Below, one piece after another: positions 11,201 to 23,759 of a DNA stretch of 64,000 nucleotides. Source of the stretch: Morella rubra (taxonomy: Eukaryota > Streptophyta > Magnoliopsida > Fagales > Myricaceae); contig CM025855.1 in the NCBI GenBank assembly GCA_003952965.2, forward strand, positions 9,706,174-9,770,173, given 5' to 3'. A program made the position numbers and the translations under genes. The notes under the pieces were generated by a model, which was given only the letters and a program-made list of their open reading frames with translations, was not told the DNA's origin and searched no databases. Position 1 is the first letter of the stretch. Each line of letters opens with the position of its first letter.

Positions 11201-14153
11201 GATGGGATGTCTAGATGAAACCAGAACCTTGGAATATGGTCAGGTATTTGTGCAATTTTCTGGCACTAGACATAAGCAATATTCCACCATGTTTGGTTCC
11301 AGTGGATTGGATCAGCATATTGTGATTGAGGGGAAGGTGGTAGTTGCCAAAAACCCCTGCTTGCATCCAGGAGATGTGCGTGTGTTGAGGGCTGTCAATG
11401 TGCCAGCGTTACACCATTTGGTTGATTGTGTTGTTTTCCCTCAAAGAGGATCGAGGTAAATTTATTTCTTAGTACTTTTGTGACATTACTTCTTTGAATT
11501 ATGTTTTTCTGTCTGCTGAACATCTGAGCCTTTGCTTGAATTTTATAGTTAAATTGCAGATTCTTTGTTGGTTTGAATTTTAGGACACCGACTTTTATGT
11601 TCTCTCTCATGTCTTTATGAGAAAGGCCATCTTTATCAGCTAGGTTTCGACGCATTGGCTGAAAGAGTTTAGTGTCTGGAGATAATATTCGGTGACTGTG
11701 ACTGCACTGAACATGGATGGCTAAATTAGTTGAGTTCTGTGAGACTTTCATTTGGTTATTTCTCATGCTTGGTATGTTTCTGCAAGTATGCTCATGATTT
11801 GTTAAACTACAATCTGCCAGGTGTATGGGCATTGTTCCGCTTATAGATATTATACGTACAAAATTTTCCTACAAAGGAAAGAATAACATATCTTAGTTTG
11901 AACAAATATTTGGAGCTTTCCTTACAAAGGAGTGAAAAACTGTGCTACATAAAAACTTCACTTTGACTTTAAGTTCTATTGGGAATTAGAGAAATTTGAC
12001 ATTCAAATTTATCTGTATATTTGCATTTACGTAATACAGCAACTAGTGAAACAGACAATGGCACTTAGCTTATTTATGCAAAAGATGAGGTGCGCTTGTT
12101 GAGTTGTATGTGGTAGAGAGTTGTTTGTTTGTTTGGTGGAGAGTAGTTTGTTATTTGCAATCTAGTTGTCTGGAATTTTCTGAAGCTGCTTATGACTTAA
12201 CATCGCTGCTTTTACTTGATTGCTCTTCTATTATTCACAAAGTTTCCCATGTAAACCTGGATAACTGATATAAACAATTTACTTGTGATATAAGACCTCA
12301 TCCAAATGAGTGCTCTGGAAGTGATTTGGATGGAGATATCTACTTTGTCTGTTGGGATCCTGAACTGATTCCACCACAGCAAATCCAACCAATGGATTAC
12401 TCCCCAGCACAAAGTATCCAGTTGAATTATGATGTTACGATTGAGGTATTACTCTCTTAGATTCATCGGATGTAGTAGTGATTTTCAACGTTCTTTCTTA
12501 TTAAAATTGTAAGCTCTCAGGTCCTTATTTTGCTTTGCTATGAAGATGTCTCTCTCCCTCTCTCTCTCTCTCTCCACTTGTCAAGTTTGGTGACATGTGA
12601 TATTGGTCAATTCCAAGTGCTAGCCCAAAAAAAAAAAAAAAAAAAAAAAGGAAGAACGGAACTAACAGAATGTAATGGTGATAACAAGTAGCCAATCTGT
12701 CAACCTACAACTTTGGTTGTGTGACCAAGAAACCAGCTTAGAAGGTTATAGACCGAACTATGTGAAGGGCAACTAAGGATGGAAAGGGCATTCATACTTT
12801 TATAGTTTGGTTAAACTCTTGTACGTAAGAACTTTTGGCTGAGGTTATAAACATGTTGATTCTCAGTCATTGAGTTTCTTTCCAGTGAAACCTTGGAATG
12901 GAGATCAAAGATTGAAGGGACTTACAAACATGTGGCGAGCTCTGTTTTCTCTATTAATTATTACCCGTTCCTGAAAAAAATATCTCTTATGCTCTCATGT
13001 CTATCTAGTGGAGACTTTTTTGGTAGTTTGTGTTGCATTTGATGGGCATTTTAAAAGAGAAACTACTTAAAATTGCATTGGGAATGTAGTGCTATGGGAT
13101 GTCTATGTGGCATGTAATGAGTTCTGAAAGCGGTGTTCTGTGAAAAACCTTCAAAGCATTGAGCCAATGAGTTGCATTCTTTTGCATAATGTAACATACC
13201 TGTGGAGTTGGAGAATTTTAAGCTTCTGCTTAATTTAAGTCTTATGCACTGCAACTTCAAAAGTTGCTGTTTTCCCCAATTTTGAATATGAAAGATGCTG
13301 ATTTCTTCTGGTACAGGAAGTCGAGGAGTATTTTGTCGACTACATAGTTAATGACAGCTTAGGTATTATTGCCAACGCCCACACAGCTTTTGCAGATAAA
13401 GAGCCTTTAAAAGCAATGAGCACCCCATGTATCGAGCTGGCATGGTTATTTTCAATTGCTGTTGACTTTCCAAAGACTGGTGTACCAGCCGAAATACCAC
13501 CTAAGCTTCATGTCAAAGAATATCCAGATTTCATGGAGAAGCCGGACAAACCCACCTATGAATCCCACAATGTGATTGGAAAACTTTTCCGGGAGGTGAA
13601 AGACATTGCTCCTAGTTCCACTTCTTTTAGGTCCTTCAGTGCCGAAATTGCAAGGAGGTCATATGATTCTGACATGGAAGTTGATGGCTTTGAGGATTTC
13701 ATTGATGATGCTTTCTATCACAAAAGCAACTATGATTACAAGTTGGGAAATTTGATGGACTATTATGGCATCAAAACTGAGGCTGAAATACTGAGTGGGA
13801 ACATCATTAGAATGGCCAAGTATTTCACTAAAAGAAGAGATGCAGAAGCAATCAATGTGTCCATAAGGTCCTTGAGAAAGGAAGCTAGGGCCTGGTTCAA
13901 TGAGAACGAAAGTGCGACAGATTCTGGGGCTGATGATGTATATGCAAAAGCTTCAGCATGGTACTATGTGACATACCATCCAACTTACTGGGGTTGCTAC
14001 AATGAGGGTATGAATCGGGATCATTTTCTTAGCTTTCCATGGTGTGTTTATGACAAGCTGATCCAAATTAAGAAGGATAGATCCAGTATTAGAAGGGCTC
14101 TACACCTTTCTTCTCTGGAACACCAGTTCAGTTATGGTTTGCAGTTGAGTTGA
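8209..14153 (+). CDS. RDR1: RNA-dependent RNA polymerase 1 (RDR1), four exons, intact
   Basis: Host RNA-dependent RNA polymerase that copies single-stranded RNA into dsRNA for Dicer, amplifying antiviral and other siRNAs. Coding exons: 8209-8724, 9570-11455, 12295-12445 and 13317-14153. All have GT/AG borders and phases that join without a stop, giving 1129 residues (Arabidopsis RDR1 has about 1107). The start MGKTIQLYGFPSSVSAE is the typical RDR1 N-terminus, beginning an RRM-like domain (about residues 4-55) with GTVYAIK and RAYAIIQF. Next come SYLKA and YENIWQI, SFVDEELDK, the AARLGQSF block, the YVFSDGIGKIS and QIRYGGYKGVVAVDP motifs, and KNPCLHPGDVR. The catalytic SGSDLDGD lies at about residues 808-815, at the start of exon 3. 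C-terminal motifs include EYPDFMEKPDKP and KLGNLMDYYGIKTEAEI. No truncation or missing key residue is visible. The assignment to RDR1 rather than RDR2 or RDR6 rests on these blocks. Confidence 0.95.
12549..12574. repeat. TC microsatellite in RDR1 intron 3
   Basis: An almost pure TC dinucleotide run, broken once by CCC. It lies inside the 871-bp third intron. Confidence 0.85.
12627..12649. repeat. poly-A run in RDR1 intron 3
   Basis: Uninterrupted run of 23 A. It could be the scar of a small retroposed element or simple slippage. No adjacent SINE-like box was recognised. Confidence 0.8.
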
Positions 14154-15954
14154 GAAACTTGCATTGGTTGGCACCTCTTAAGCGTTTGATGGTCTCTGTA
14201 CCTTTCGGTTTTCTCATAACTTAGTATGTGTGTATGTGGATTGGAAGGACAAGTATTTAACTCATGTACATGATATTTGCTTGCGTTTTGAGTGCCAGGT
14301 CATGTCAATTTAGTCAGATGTAAATGTCAACAGCTTATTATGGGACTAAAGTTGATTTGATCATATTGTTGTGGTTTCTACCCTTGAGGTTCTATGAGTT
14401 GAAGAAGTGGCTTTGAAGCCATCATCATCTATGGCAACTGCTTGATTCGGAAGGGTGATTCACGAAAAAGTAGTAGTTCATCTATAGGTTTAAAGGTTAT
14501 GGATGATGATGGCATGGCCCACCAGGTACTTCATAACAGTTTTCCAAGAGTATGTACATCACATGAGGGGTTTGGATTTTGGTCTGACTTACTTTCTATT
14601 TAGAAGAGGGCAATTGTTTGCTTTGTTTTATGTTCTTTGATGCAGAGCCGACTGTTGCTGGATATTATGGGGAGCCAAACTCGTGACTATTCATGAGGTC
14701 GATTTGCAGGAGAGACATGATTAACCTTGCTGAAGTTTTCAGCGCCGGTTCCTGTATGTTTCTCAATTTCTGTATTTGCCATTTGTGCCTAGGTATGAAT
14801 TGTGAGTTGGGCGAAATGAATTGGGTGGGGAACTAGTTTTGCTTATTCCATGTGCTTGAAACGAAAATAAGGTGAATTTAACTTCAAGATGTGCTTACAA
14901 TTCCAACTAATTCCCGCTCACTGAATTGAGGTAGAACTCACGTGAATTGGCCAATATAGGAGACCAAACAGTTTGCTCCGATCATCGAGTCCATTCTTTT
15001 TACTTTGGGAAACTTTTTGCATAAGATCTATTCGTTTTTTTGGTTATAAAATGAATAACATTTCATCACGTCTAGTCCAAACCAATGGATCATATGGTAA
15101 AGGAAACTGAATCCAGATCCTCAAAAAATTGGAGTGGAAATATATTGTGAAATTGATCACACAATTAGGGTAAATCACAAAAAAAAACACGTAAAATATT
15201 AAATTTTAAAGTTGTTCCCTTAGGGTGAGGTATATCCACAAGCAGAGACAATTAAGAGAAAAATCTGCAAATCCCAAAATTAAGAGTACAAGCAAACATT
15301 GAAGAAATCACTCTAAATAACTCAAAGTTCTCAATACACCCAAATCTTCCTCACACACAAGAGAATCTATCTATTTGATTCTCTTGTTGAGTCACAAATT
15401 AAGATTAGAGATTCGTACATTATTGATGCTCTATAATATCCGAGGCACTAACTTGCCCTCCTTAATCTTCTTCCCTCTCTCTAGAATACAATCTCTAAAT
15501 AACACCCTTTCTTTTTTTATTCTCGACTAATTGGAAAAAGAACTCCTAATATCACAATGCGTTGAAGATTGCATCCACGTCCAAAAATATCAGTCGGAGA
15601 TTTTGGATAAAACAAAAACTTTTCGGTTTGTTACTCTATCGGCAACATCCCAAGGCCCACATGGTAAAATCAAAGGCAAACTCAACAAAATGAACCGAGT
15701 ATTATTGGAGTGCTATTTGTATTATGTCGCAATACATTGAGCTGATGCTATTATTCCTGATGGGGTATACCACCTTACGAAACATTTTTCATCCGAAAGA
15801 GGCTGAGGTAGGCATTATATGTACCTCTATTTATTTAAGAACCTTTCAATCGGTATCCAAGTTTCTTTCTACGTGAAAAAACCGCATGTCGGCAAGCAAA
15901 CTAGTGAGAAGCCAGTGCACCTTTCTATATATGTCAGCTTGGAAAGCTGGGGAA
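14154..15954. other. RDR1 3' flank and gap before SABATH copy 1
   Basis: 14154-14400 is T-rich and suits the RDR1 3' UTR. 14400-15880 has no supportable gene. The ORF at 15531-15740 matches no family I know. 15840-15954 resembles the DNA downstream of SABATH copy 2 and belongs to the duplicated unit. Confidence 0.4.
15358..15386. repeat. perfect 10-bp inverted repeat
   Basis: CAAGAGAATC at 15358-15367 pairs with GATTCTCTTG at 15377-15386 across a 9-base loop. No gene context; it could be part of a decayed element. Confidence 0.6.
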
Positions 15955-17723
15955 TCATATGCGTGTCAAAATAACGCAGATTTGAGTTCCTTTGTCGTAC
16001 GTGGAATCCAGCCGGTCGGAGAACTCTTGGGTTTTCTTGTAGAATCGATGAAAAAGTTCATCAATAATCTCAGCTCCGAAATGTTTGCTGATTATACCTG
16101 CCATGCCAGCTCTCAAGTGCATCGTGCATGCCTGCCCACTTATCGGACCATCCATTCTCGACCGAGGAGATGTCATCTCCATTCTGTCAATGCTAAAACG
16201 CCCATTTTTGGCCACGAGCTCTGTCATCTCCCTAGCCGAGGTAGCATAGACCGGCAAGTTGAAGGAGTCCACATCAGCTTCACTTATTAATCCCTGCACA
16301 AAAGATGAGGCATTTCGGTTCTCACTCTACATGCATGTGATACACTGCAGAACAAGGAGAGATGAGGAAATGTGCAACAAATTAATTTGGACGGAATCAG
16401 ACGAAGATATATAGTATGCTGAATTTTAGTAAAGTTCAACATATTAATTGCACTGAACTGTATAAGGCATCCCAATGGAAAATACTATAGCCGATTTCTG
16501 ACTCACCTCCTTTGCCATGTCCATGAGGCTTAACCCTAGGAAATCAAACATCACTCCCCCGGGAACACGAGAATGGGGAATCCCATCTGGGATAGCTGGG
16601 ATTATAAGCACCATCATTCCACCCACGGTAATCTCTTCAGCTCTAGCATCTAAAAAGGTTGACATGTCCAGAGAAAATTGGGCTGTATAAGCACGAGCAA
16701 CATCATCTGGGGCACCAGTATAATGAACCCTCCCCTTGTTCCATGCCGGAGAGTTCTTATTTAGTAACTCCGCTGGCACCTCAGACAGCCATTGGAGTGC
16801 ATAAGAGGAATGCACAAAGTGAAGAGAGGATTTAGGGAACAGACGACCATAGAAAGACCCTGGCACACCTGCTGCAAAATATTGCCTTTCGGGTGGAAGA
16901 GACGTAAACAGGGTATTGAAATCGTTGGATGCGTGGTCACTGAAGAACACTTGGAATTCTGGTATATGAGAAGCAAGACCTTGCAATTGGTACTTATGTT
17001 GCACGGCATTTATTATATTTTCCGCGGCAATGAAAGTATTTGGTCCAACAGAACACCCCATATCCGCAATACAAAATGTCCTCTCTGAAGCAGAACGAAT
17101 TTTTTCTAGATCAAGCTTCTCTGCAATTGCATCATCGATAACTGCTTTTGCTGCAGTTGTAGCTGCTCTCTGCGTAACAGGTTAACTATGTCAATTGTGT
17201 CCTTCCTGTCTCCTCATCATAAACATGTTTTATATATCCTAACATGGGAATTTTGAGGAATTGAAAGAAAATAAAACAGAAAAGGGAAGGGGGTGATCTC
17301 TTTGAGGGAAAGGGTATTGTATGCCAATGACATTGTATCTTCTTCTATGGATAGCCTATACAGCGCCATCTACACGCCGTATCAGATTTCAAAAAGATAA
17401 TCAACAACCGAATGAAAAGTGAAATCCAGGGCAGAGGCCAATAATAGAAAAACATCTCAAGTGGTCGGGATCTTTAACAGTCTGACAAAAGAAAAGTATT
17501 TCATAAAAATGCACAATCAGATAACATTAAAATGAAATTTAGGCTCCTCTCACTATAAAATTAGTGAAAGAGGAGGAAGAAGAAGACCATGAATTGAAAA
17601 GGGAGTACTAGAATACAGGTCGAATTGAAGAACCTGGAAATGGGAGTTTCTGGTGTAGCTGTAAGGGCCGTGGCCACCAGTCATCGGATAAGATTCTGCC
17701 ACTGTGTTTGCATTGCTGCTCAT
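15955..17723 (-). CDS. SABATH-family SAM-dependent carboxyl methyltransferase, copy 1
   Basis: Transfers a methyl group from SAM to the carboxyl of a small acid, giving a methyl ester; presumably cytosolic. Exons in transcript order: 17723-17634, 17169-16507 and 16293-15955, with GT/AG borders, all phase 0, giving 363 residues (family norm about 360). Residues 1-30 include YPMTGGHGPYSYTRNSHFQ; the Gln at 30 matches the carboxylate-binding Gln25 of salicylate methyltransferase. ADMGCSVGPNT (65-75) is the SAM-binding loop. DHASNDFNTLF, PGSFYGRLFP and SSYALQWLSEVP follow; Trp157 matches the carboxylate-binding Trp151. WNKGRVHYTGAP and a C-terminal MHLRAGMAGIISKHFG are typical of the family. The sequence resembles the loganate/farnesoate methyltransferase and At5g37990-like group more than salicylate methyltransferases, so the substrate is unknown. 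Copy 2 at 33948-36021 is a close paralogue. Confidence 0.9.
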
Positions 17724-18015
17724 CTTCAAACACTCTCTTAAGTTTTATCTCTGAAACTTTTCTTATCAAGTTACGTCAGGCCGCGGGTGAGAGAAGCTGG
17801 TATATTTTCAAAGCCTTCATTTGGCTCCTCTAGTGTAAGAACTTTCCTCCGATTCTCCGAAGGTAAAGGGTTTTTCTTTGAATCTTTGGCCCGTGCGACA
17901 GTATATCTTGTTTTGCATTACCTTTGTCAGATTTGTCGGCTACGGTGTCCTGCTCTCACATGGAGTACGGACCCTGAGCACTTCATTATATTTGCAGCAC
18001 TTTTAAAGATGATTT
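17724..18015 (-). promoter_or_regulatory. 5' flank of SABATH copy 1
   Basis: About 240 bases can be matched by eye to the 5' flank of copy 2 (36022-36270), including shared GGTAAGGG/TTTTCTTTGA and TTTGCATTA/CAGATTTGT words. It is the common promoter/leader of the duplicated genes. No clear TATA box was fixed. Confidence 0.5.
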
Positions 18016-18571
18016 AGGAAATGCCACCGATTATAGACCAACAAAAATTCACCATGGTTCCAAGGTCCAATATTCGAAGTCTTTCTAGTCCTCCCGAGGG
18101 TGGGTAAGGCAGCCAACCTTGACTTAACCATCCGCTCGAGACTTCTATAGGATTGAGGTGACGTTTAATGGGAAATTTTCTAACTTTTTAAATTGTTTGT
18201 GGGGAAATCAAATTTTTTACCATCAAAAATCAAAAATTCAAAAATTTTTTCATTACCTTCAATATTTTTCATAAAAAAAAAATTATATTAAATCTTCTCT
18301 CTTTTTACTTTTATGATACTTTAAATTTCATATAGAGTAAAAAAAGATAAAATAAAATAAGAGGTGAGTTCTATAAAGACTAAATTTCACATTAAGACTT
18401 TATTATGTTGAACTAGATTTTAGAAATGATATAAGGAGCTTTAATTACAATCTTGATTAGTCCTTTTAAACTTAAAGAATAAATGTGGTGGCTAGTGCTT
18501 GCCCTTAGAACGTTGCAAATAGTATTAGAGCGGTAGTAGTAAGAATAGGAGAAGAGAAAGAATAAGTTTTC
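18016..18571. repeat. direct repeat A (partner at 29269-29836)
   Basis: Begins AGGAAATGCCACCG and ends near GAGAAGAGAAAGAATA. Almost the whole stretch matches 29269-29836 with small changes. One end abuts the SABATH copy 1 flank and the other abuts the 3' part of the CACTA transposase. No TG...CA ends or terminal inverted repeats are visible, so it is not an obvious LTR or MITE. Confidence 0.8.
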
Positions 18572-21500
18572 AGAGTCATATTCTTCGGAATCACTACAAT
18601 CTTCACTGAACGATTCCGAAGAATTATCGGTTCCTTCTATTTTATGTTGTTGTTGATCGCTCTTATCGGTTACTGGCACATAAGTCTCGACTTCATTTCT
18701 AGTCAACGATCATGTCAAAGGAGCTAAAGTCCACAAAAAGCTCAATAGACTCATTCTCCTGGTATGCTTCACGGTTCAACGGTCCTTCTCCATCTTCACT
18801 AGCTTCCTCCTCAATATGTGGAATATCATAAGTGTTTCTCGGGGTAATCTTTTGAACAATCTTCCAATGACCGCCTAACTTGATATCATCGATATAAAAA
18901 ACTTGATTACCCTGAGAAGCTAACATGAACGGGTCGTCTTTGTACCACTTCCGGGATGTGTTAATACTAACAAACCGACCACTTTTATCAAGACCTAAGT
19001 TTTGAGTACTCAAGTCAAACCAGTCACATTTTAGTAAATAAACTAAATTCCCCCGCAAATAATGCAACGCATAAATATCCACGACCTGACCGTAAAAATC
19101 AACATCTTCCCCATCGTGGTCCCCAGAACAACCACACCACTATTCTGAGTGTTACGAAACTGTTCACGAAAGACCGTGTGAAACCTAACTCCATTCACTA
19201 TACACCCAGAGTAAGAAAGTGCCCGTTGATCCGGACCGGATGCTAATGCATACAAATCATCCGACACCGAACCCGATTTTCAATGCGCATAGTTTGAACC
19301 TAAAATAGTAAACACGTGTTAACTTTGACTGAAAAAAATAAAATAAATACCCGATTTCTAAACCATAATGGAAATTCTTCTTCGTGCCTCCTATCAACAT
19401 TTATTGGTGATTCCCTTCTCATCTCTTCCAAGTGCTCGCTATAAATAAATAAGATATTTTATAATAAATTAAAATATAATGAACTGATAAGTGTTTAAGT
19501 GAGCAAATATTCTTATTTGTGCTTACTCTATATGTTGGCTGATTTCTGAACAGTTGTTGAGTACATACCACTGTGCTTTTAAAAATTCCTTTATATTTAA
19601 ATCTTCACCCCTACCAGCTCCCAGCGGTCGAACAGTTTGAGTAAACACAGAAAAACGACAACTTTGATCATCCATGTAGGCATAATTCCGGTCTTTTCTA
19701 TTAAATCTCGTCTCAACCGTACTAAAATACATTGAGCAAAAAGTTAAACATTCATTTAACACATAATTCTCTACAATGGAGCCCTCACACCGCGCCCTGT
19801 TCTTAACGAAACGCTTCATCTTCCCCATATACCTCTCCATTGGATACATCCACCGAAATTGAACTGGACCCCCAAGTTTCACCTCCCGAGGTAAATGAAC
19901 AGCTAAATGAACCATAATAGTAAAAAATGATGGAGGGAATATACGTTCCAACTTGCAAAGAATCATTCCGATGTCCTTCTCTAACTGATCCACAACGTTT
20001 AAACGTATTGTTCTTGAGCACAAGTCTCTGAAGAATAAACTCAACTCAGTCAACGTTGTACATACTTCGTTTCCTAATAACCCGTGTATCATTGCCGGTA
20101 ACAGTCGCTGCAACAAGACGTGTGAGTCATGACTCTTCATACCCATTATTTTCCCTTCATTTATATTCACGCATCGGGATATGTTAGAGGCGTATCCATC
20201 GGAAACTTAACACCCTTCAGCCATTCACAACACTTCTTACGTTCATCCTTCGTTAAAGTAAATAATGCTTGAGGCATCACCTCCTGCTGACCCCGAACTT
20301 GCAAATGCAAGTCCTTTTTAATGCCCAATAATGCCAAGTCCCGCCGAGCACTAGAATTGTCCTTCGTCTTACCATCGACGTTCATCAAAGTTCCTAACAC
20401 ATTGTCACAAATATTCTTCTCTACGTGCATGACGTCCAAATTATGTCGAAGTTTCAACTCTGACCAGTACGGCAACTCAAAGAATATGCTGCGCTTCGTC
20501 CAACTTAACTCAATGTCAGCCGTTTTCTCTTCTTCTGAGTCTTCCCAAACGAACATAACGGTACCGATTCAAGTTGTTGAAGTATCTCCTCTCCAGTGAC
20601 TTCTTCAGGCGCTGCTCTAAACTCTTTTTCCCGTCAAATATGTCGACATCATGCCTCCACCATGCGTCGCGGGCAAATACCGGCGATGTCCCAAAAAACA
20701 ATGTTTCCCCCATGTTTCAACCAAAATGACGTTGTGTTCGCATTGCAATTAGGGCATGCTAACCGTCCTTTCGTACTCCAACCCGAGAGATTACCATAAG
20801 CAGGAAAGTCATTTATTGTCCAAAGCAAAGCAGCATGTAATTTAAATGAACTTGACACAGCCGCGTCGTACGTTTGCATTCCATTTTCCCACAAGTCCTT
20901 CAACTCATCTACCAATGGCTGCAAGTAGACGTCGATATCATTCCCAGGACTTCTTGGACCAGGAATAAGCAACGACAGCATAAAACTTGAATCCTTCATA
21001 CATTTCCATGGCGGCAAATTGTATGGAATTAGTACCACTGGCCATATACTATATGATAAGCTCATGTTGCCAAACGGATTGAACCCATCAGATGCCAAAC
21101 CCAACCGGACGTTACGAGATTCCCGACCAAACCATTCATACTTCTTATCGAGGTCCTTCCATATCTGAGAGTCTGCAGGATGCCTCATCACCCATCTTCA
21201 ACCACACGCTTCTCTTGGTGCCACCGCATATCCGTTGCCGTTTGCCTTGATAGAAACACTCTCTGCAACCTCGGTTTCAAGGGAAAATGTCGCAGCACTT
21301 TTTGAGGAACCTTTGATTTGCTATTCTTACTGTACTTCCACCTCGATTCCCCACACACCGGACATTCTTCTAACTCGTTGTGCTCCTTCCAAAACAGTAC
21401 ACAGTCATTTAAGCACGCATGTATGTTATCGTAGCTAAATCCTAAATTCTTTCTTAACTTTCTCGCCTCATAATAAGATGTCGGAAGTGTCTCCCCCTTC

Positions 21501-22087
21501 GGCAACGCATCTTTTATCAAACCTAACACATCTTCAAACGCCTTTACAGTCAAATTATTCTCTGACTTCACATGAAGTAACCTAACAACGAAAGACAACT
21601 TCGAGTACTTCTTACACCGGGATACAACTCTCGCTCAGCATCCGCCCATAACTTAGTATACTGGAAAACCCGTCTCCAGACCCAGACTCGACTGTTTCAG
21701 GACCCGAAATATTTTCACCAGCGTTCTCATCAACCCTGCTCCCGCCTCAAAATCTTCTAACATGTCTCTCATATCATCATTTATGTTTCCCTCAGAGTCC
21801 TCACTTCTAGGTTCAGGTTCTAAAGTCACTACCCGGTTAGGAACTTCTGATATCGACTCTCCGTGAAATACCCAATGAGTGTAACTCTGGTCAAACCCAA
21901 TTATGTATAAATGATCCTCCATCTCGTCTACATGTTTGAACAACACATTCTTACATCTCTTACATGGACATCTTATCATTCCACGACTATCTGCATAACT
22001 ACGGGCAACGCTCATAAAATCCCGAACACCATCACTATACTTTACACTTTTGAGTCTATCAGCCTCATAAATCCAGCTTTTATCCAT
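18572..22087 (-). pseudogene. CACTA transposase (TNPD/TNP2-like), multiply frameshifted
   Basis: Transposase of the En/Spm type. In order on the minus strand: an N-terminal transposase-associated domain from 22087 (MDKSWIYEADR, then the CPCKRCKN cysteine motif and FHGE); a zinc-like ECPVCGESRWKYS near 21350; the TNP2 block (PADSQIWKDLDKKY, RNVRLGLASDGFNPFGNMS, LIPGPRSPGNDIDVYLQPL, NLSGWSTKGRLACPNCN) at 21190-20700; VMHVEKNICDNVLGTL near 20430; the DUF4218-type block (FFRDLCSRTI, PVQFRWMYPMERYMGKMK) at 20170-19620; and the DUF4216-type block (YKDDPFMLASQGNQVFYIDD) near 18900. The acidic tail (SEDCSDSEEYDSEN) ends near 18565. Frame changes near 21600, 20680, 20540, 20190 and 19080 show it is not translatable as one protein, apart from any introns. 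Confidence 0.85.
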
Positions 22088-22499
22088 ATTGTTCCTTCAA
22101 AGATGAAAATATAAACAATAATGCAAACAATAATACAAACAATGATGACATTCACACTCAACTCCATTTCTCGGGTGATAGGTCCTATCCCATTCAAGTT
22201 TACAATATCACGTACTGCATGTAATTGACCCGACTATCGTGACTGATGCTTTAGAAATTTCGACAGCATTTCCCTCAGTCTCCAGATACACGCCTACAAC
22301 ATTGAGCATAAACACCCACCATTGAAGGCAAGTGTACAAGCTCAATGCTGAATGTGTATCCGAAAGACAAAAGGAGATTTGCATCGAAATTTCTAAACAC
22401 ATCTGTCACAATAGCAGATACAATTACGCACATTACGCATATTGTAAACTCAAACTGTCCATAACGTGGACAATTCAAGAATTACATCAGTTCGTTATC

Positions 22500-23460
22500 C
22501 GAACTTCGTGTAATTCTTAAACGGGGTCTAAGGCTAATAAATGAATGCATGACATAACACCAACTAACGTTCGGACGTAACATAACCGTTCGAACCATAC
22601 ATAAAAACGCCTTTTGCAAAAGGTCCGAATGAAAAATAGAGTGTACATCAACCGTCCGGAATTGTCGAACAAGACAGGACAGTCATTGAATGTGTTTCGA
22701 CCGAAAAAATCAAACCCATAAAAACGGAAAAACACTGACCTATTAATATGACTATCATTTTAGACCCTAAAATTTCGAAAAACACATGCTTTCATATATT
22801 AAAATACATGCTTTTCATCCAAAGCATTTCAATTTAAAAACCACTAACCTCAAATGCAATCCAATTTCAAATTCTAAAAGAGATGCTCCTTTCACACCCT
22901 CTTCAATGAGATTGGACGCCCAAAATCAGCTCTCCGCTTCTCCTCGTGCTCAAATCTTTCGTTTACTTTGTTTTTCGTTTTTTCTCCACTGTCTGCGATT
23001 CTGTCACTTTCATACGCCTGAATACCGTTCGGACACATCAAAGCAAGTTCGGACGCATACGTGTATTAGTTTTCGAGGGAATTCATGCCGCCAAAATTTC
23101 ATAAGCGTCCGCACCTCGATTTTCCGTCCGAACTCCGTCTTACAGTTCAACACACCGTTTTAGTAATTCTCAAACGACAGCGTACGCTCATTAACATAGA
23201 CGTTCAGACGGTATAAATACCGTCCGAACACTCATTTACATCACACCAGACTGTTTAGGAAATACCAAGACGATAGCATGTGATAATAAACAACCACGTC
23301 CGGACGTTATAACAAAGAGTCCGAATGGTGTTCAATTTTTAAGCGTCCCGACCGTATAAAAAAGTGTTCGGACGGTTTGTTTTGTATAATACGACACCGT
23401 TCGAGCTTACATTAAACAGCCCGGACGGAGACATTAACGTCCGAACGGTTTTGGACGATT
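22500..23460. repeat. CACTA-1 subterminal repeat cluster 1
   Basis: Many copies, in both orientations, of a CGTTCGGACGGT / ACCGTCCGAACG type word, spaced tens of bases apart (for example at 22555-22610, 23020-23120 and 23330-23450). Such arrays bind the transposition accessory protein in En/Spm. Confidence 0.8.
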
Positions 23461-23759
23461 TTGATATTTTTTTTCATTTTTTAATTAACTTTATTAGCAA
23501 GTTTTGAAATAACCAAAGTTAGTTAATAATGTAAATAATCTTAAGTGGATTAAGTTCTAATATCAATACTTTTTTGAATGAGTGTACCGAAATTAGAAAC
23601 GTAACATTAATTAACATATTGTATTAAGTTCTAATAAATACAGATAACATAACTGAGATGACATAAATATATCAAGTATCGTCAAAACATAATATGAAAA
23701 AAAAAATAAATATAAAATATAAAAAAAAAAATAAAATAAAAATAAAAAGTAAATAAATG

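Noticed and set aside
15230..15800. Possible LTR or gene before SABATH copy 1
   Set aside because: Hairpin and short ORF seen, but no LTR partner, PBS or protein motif.
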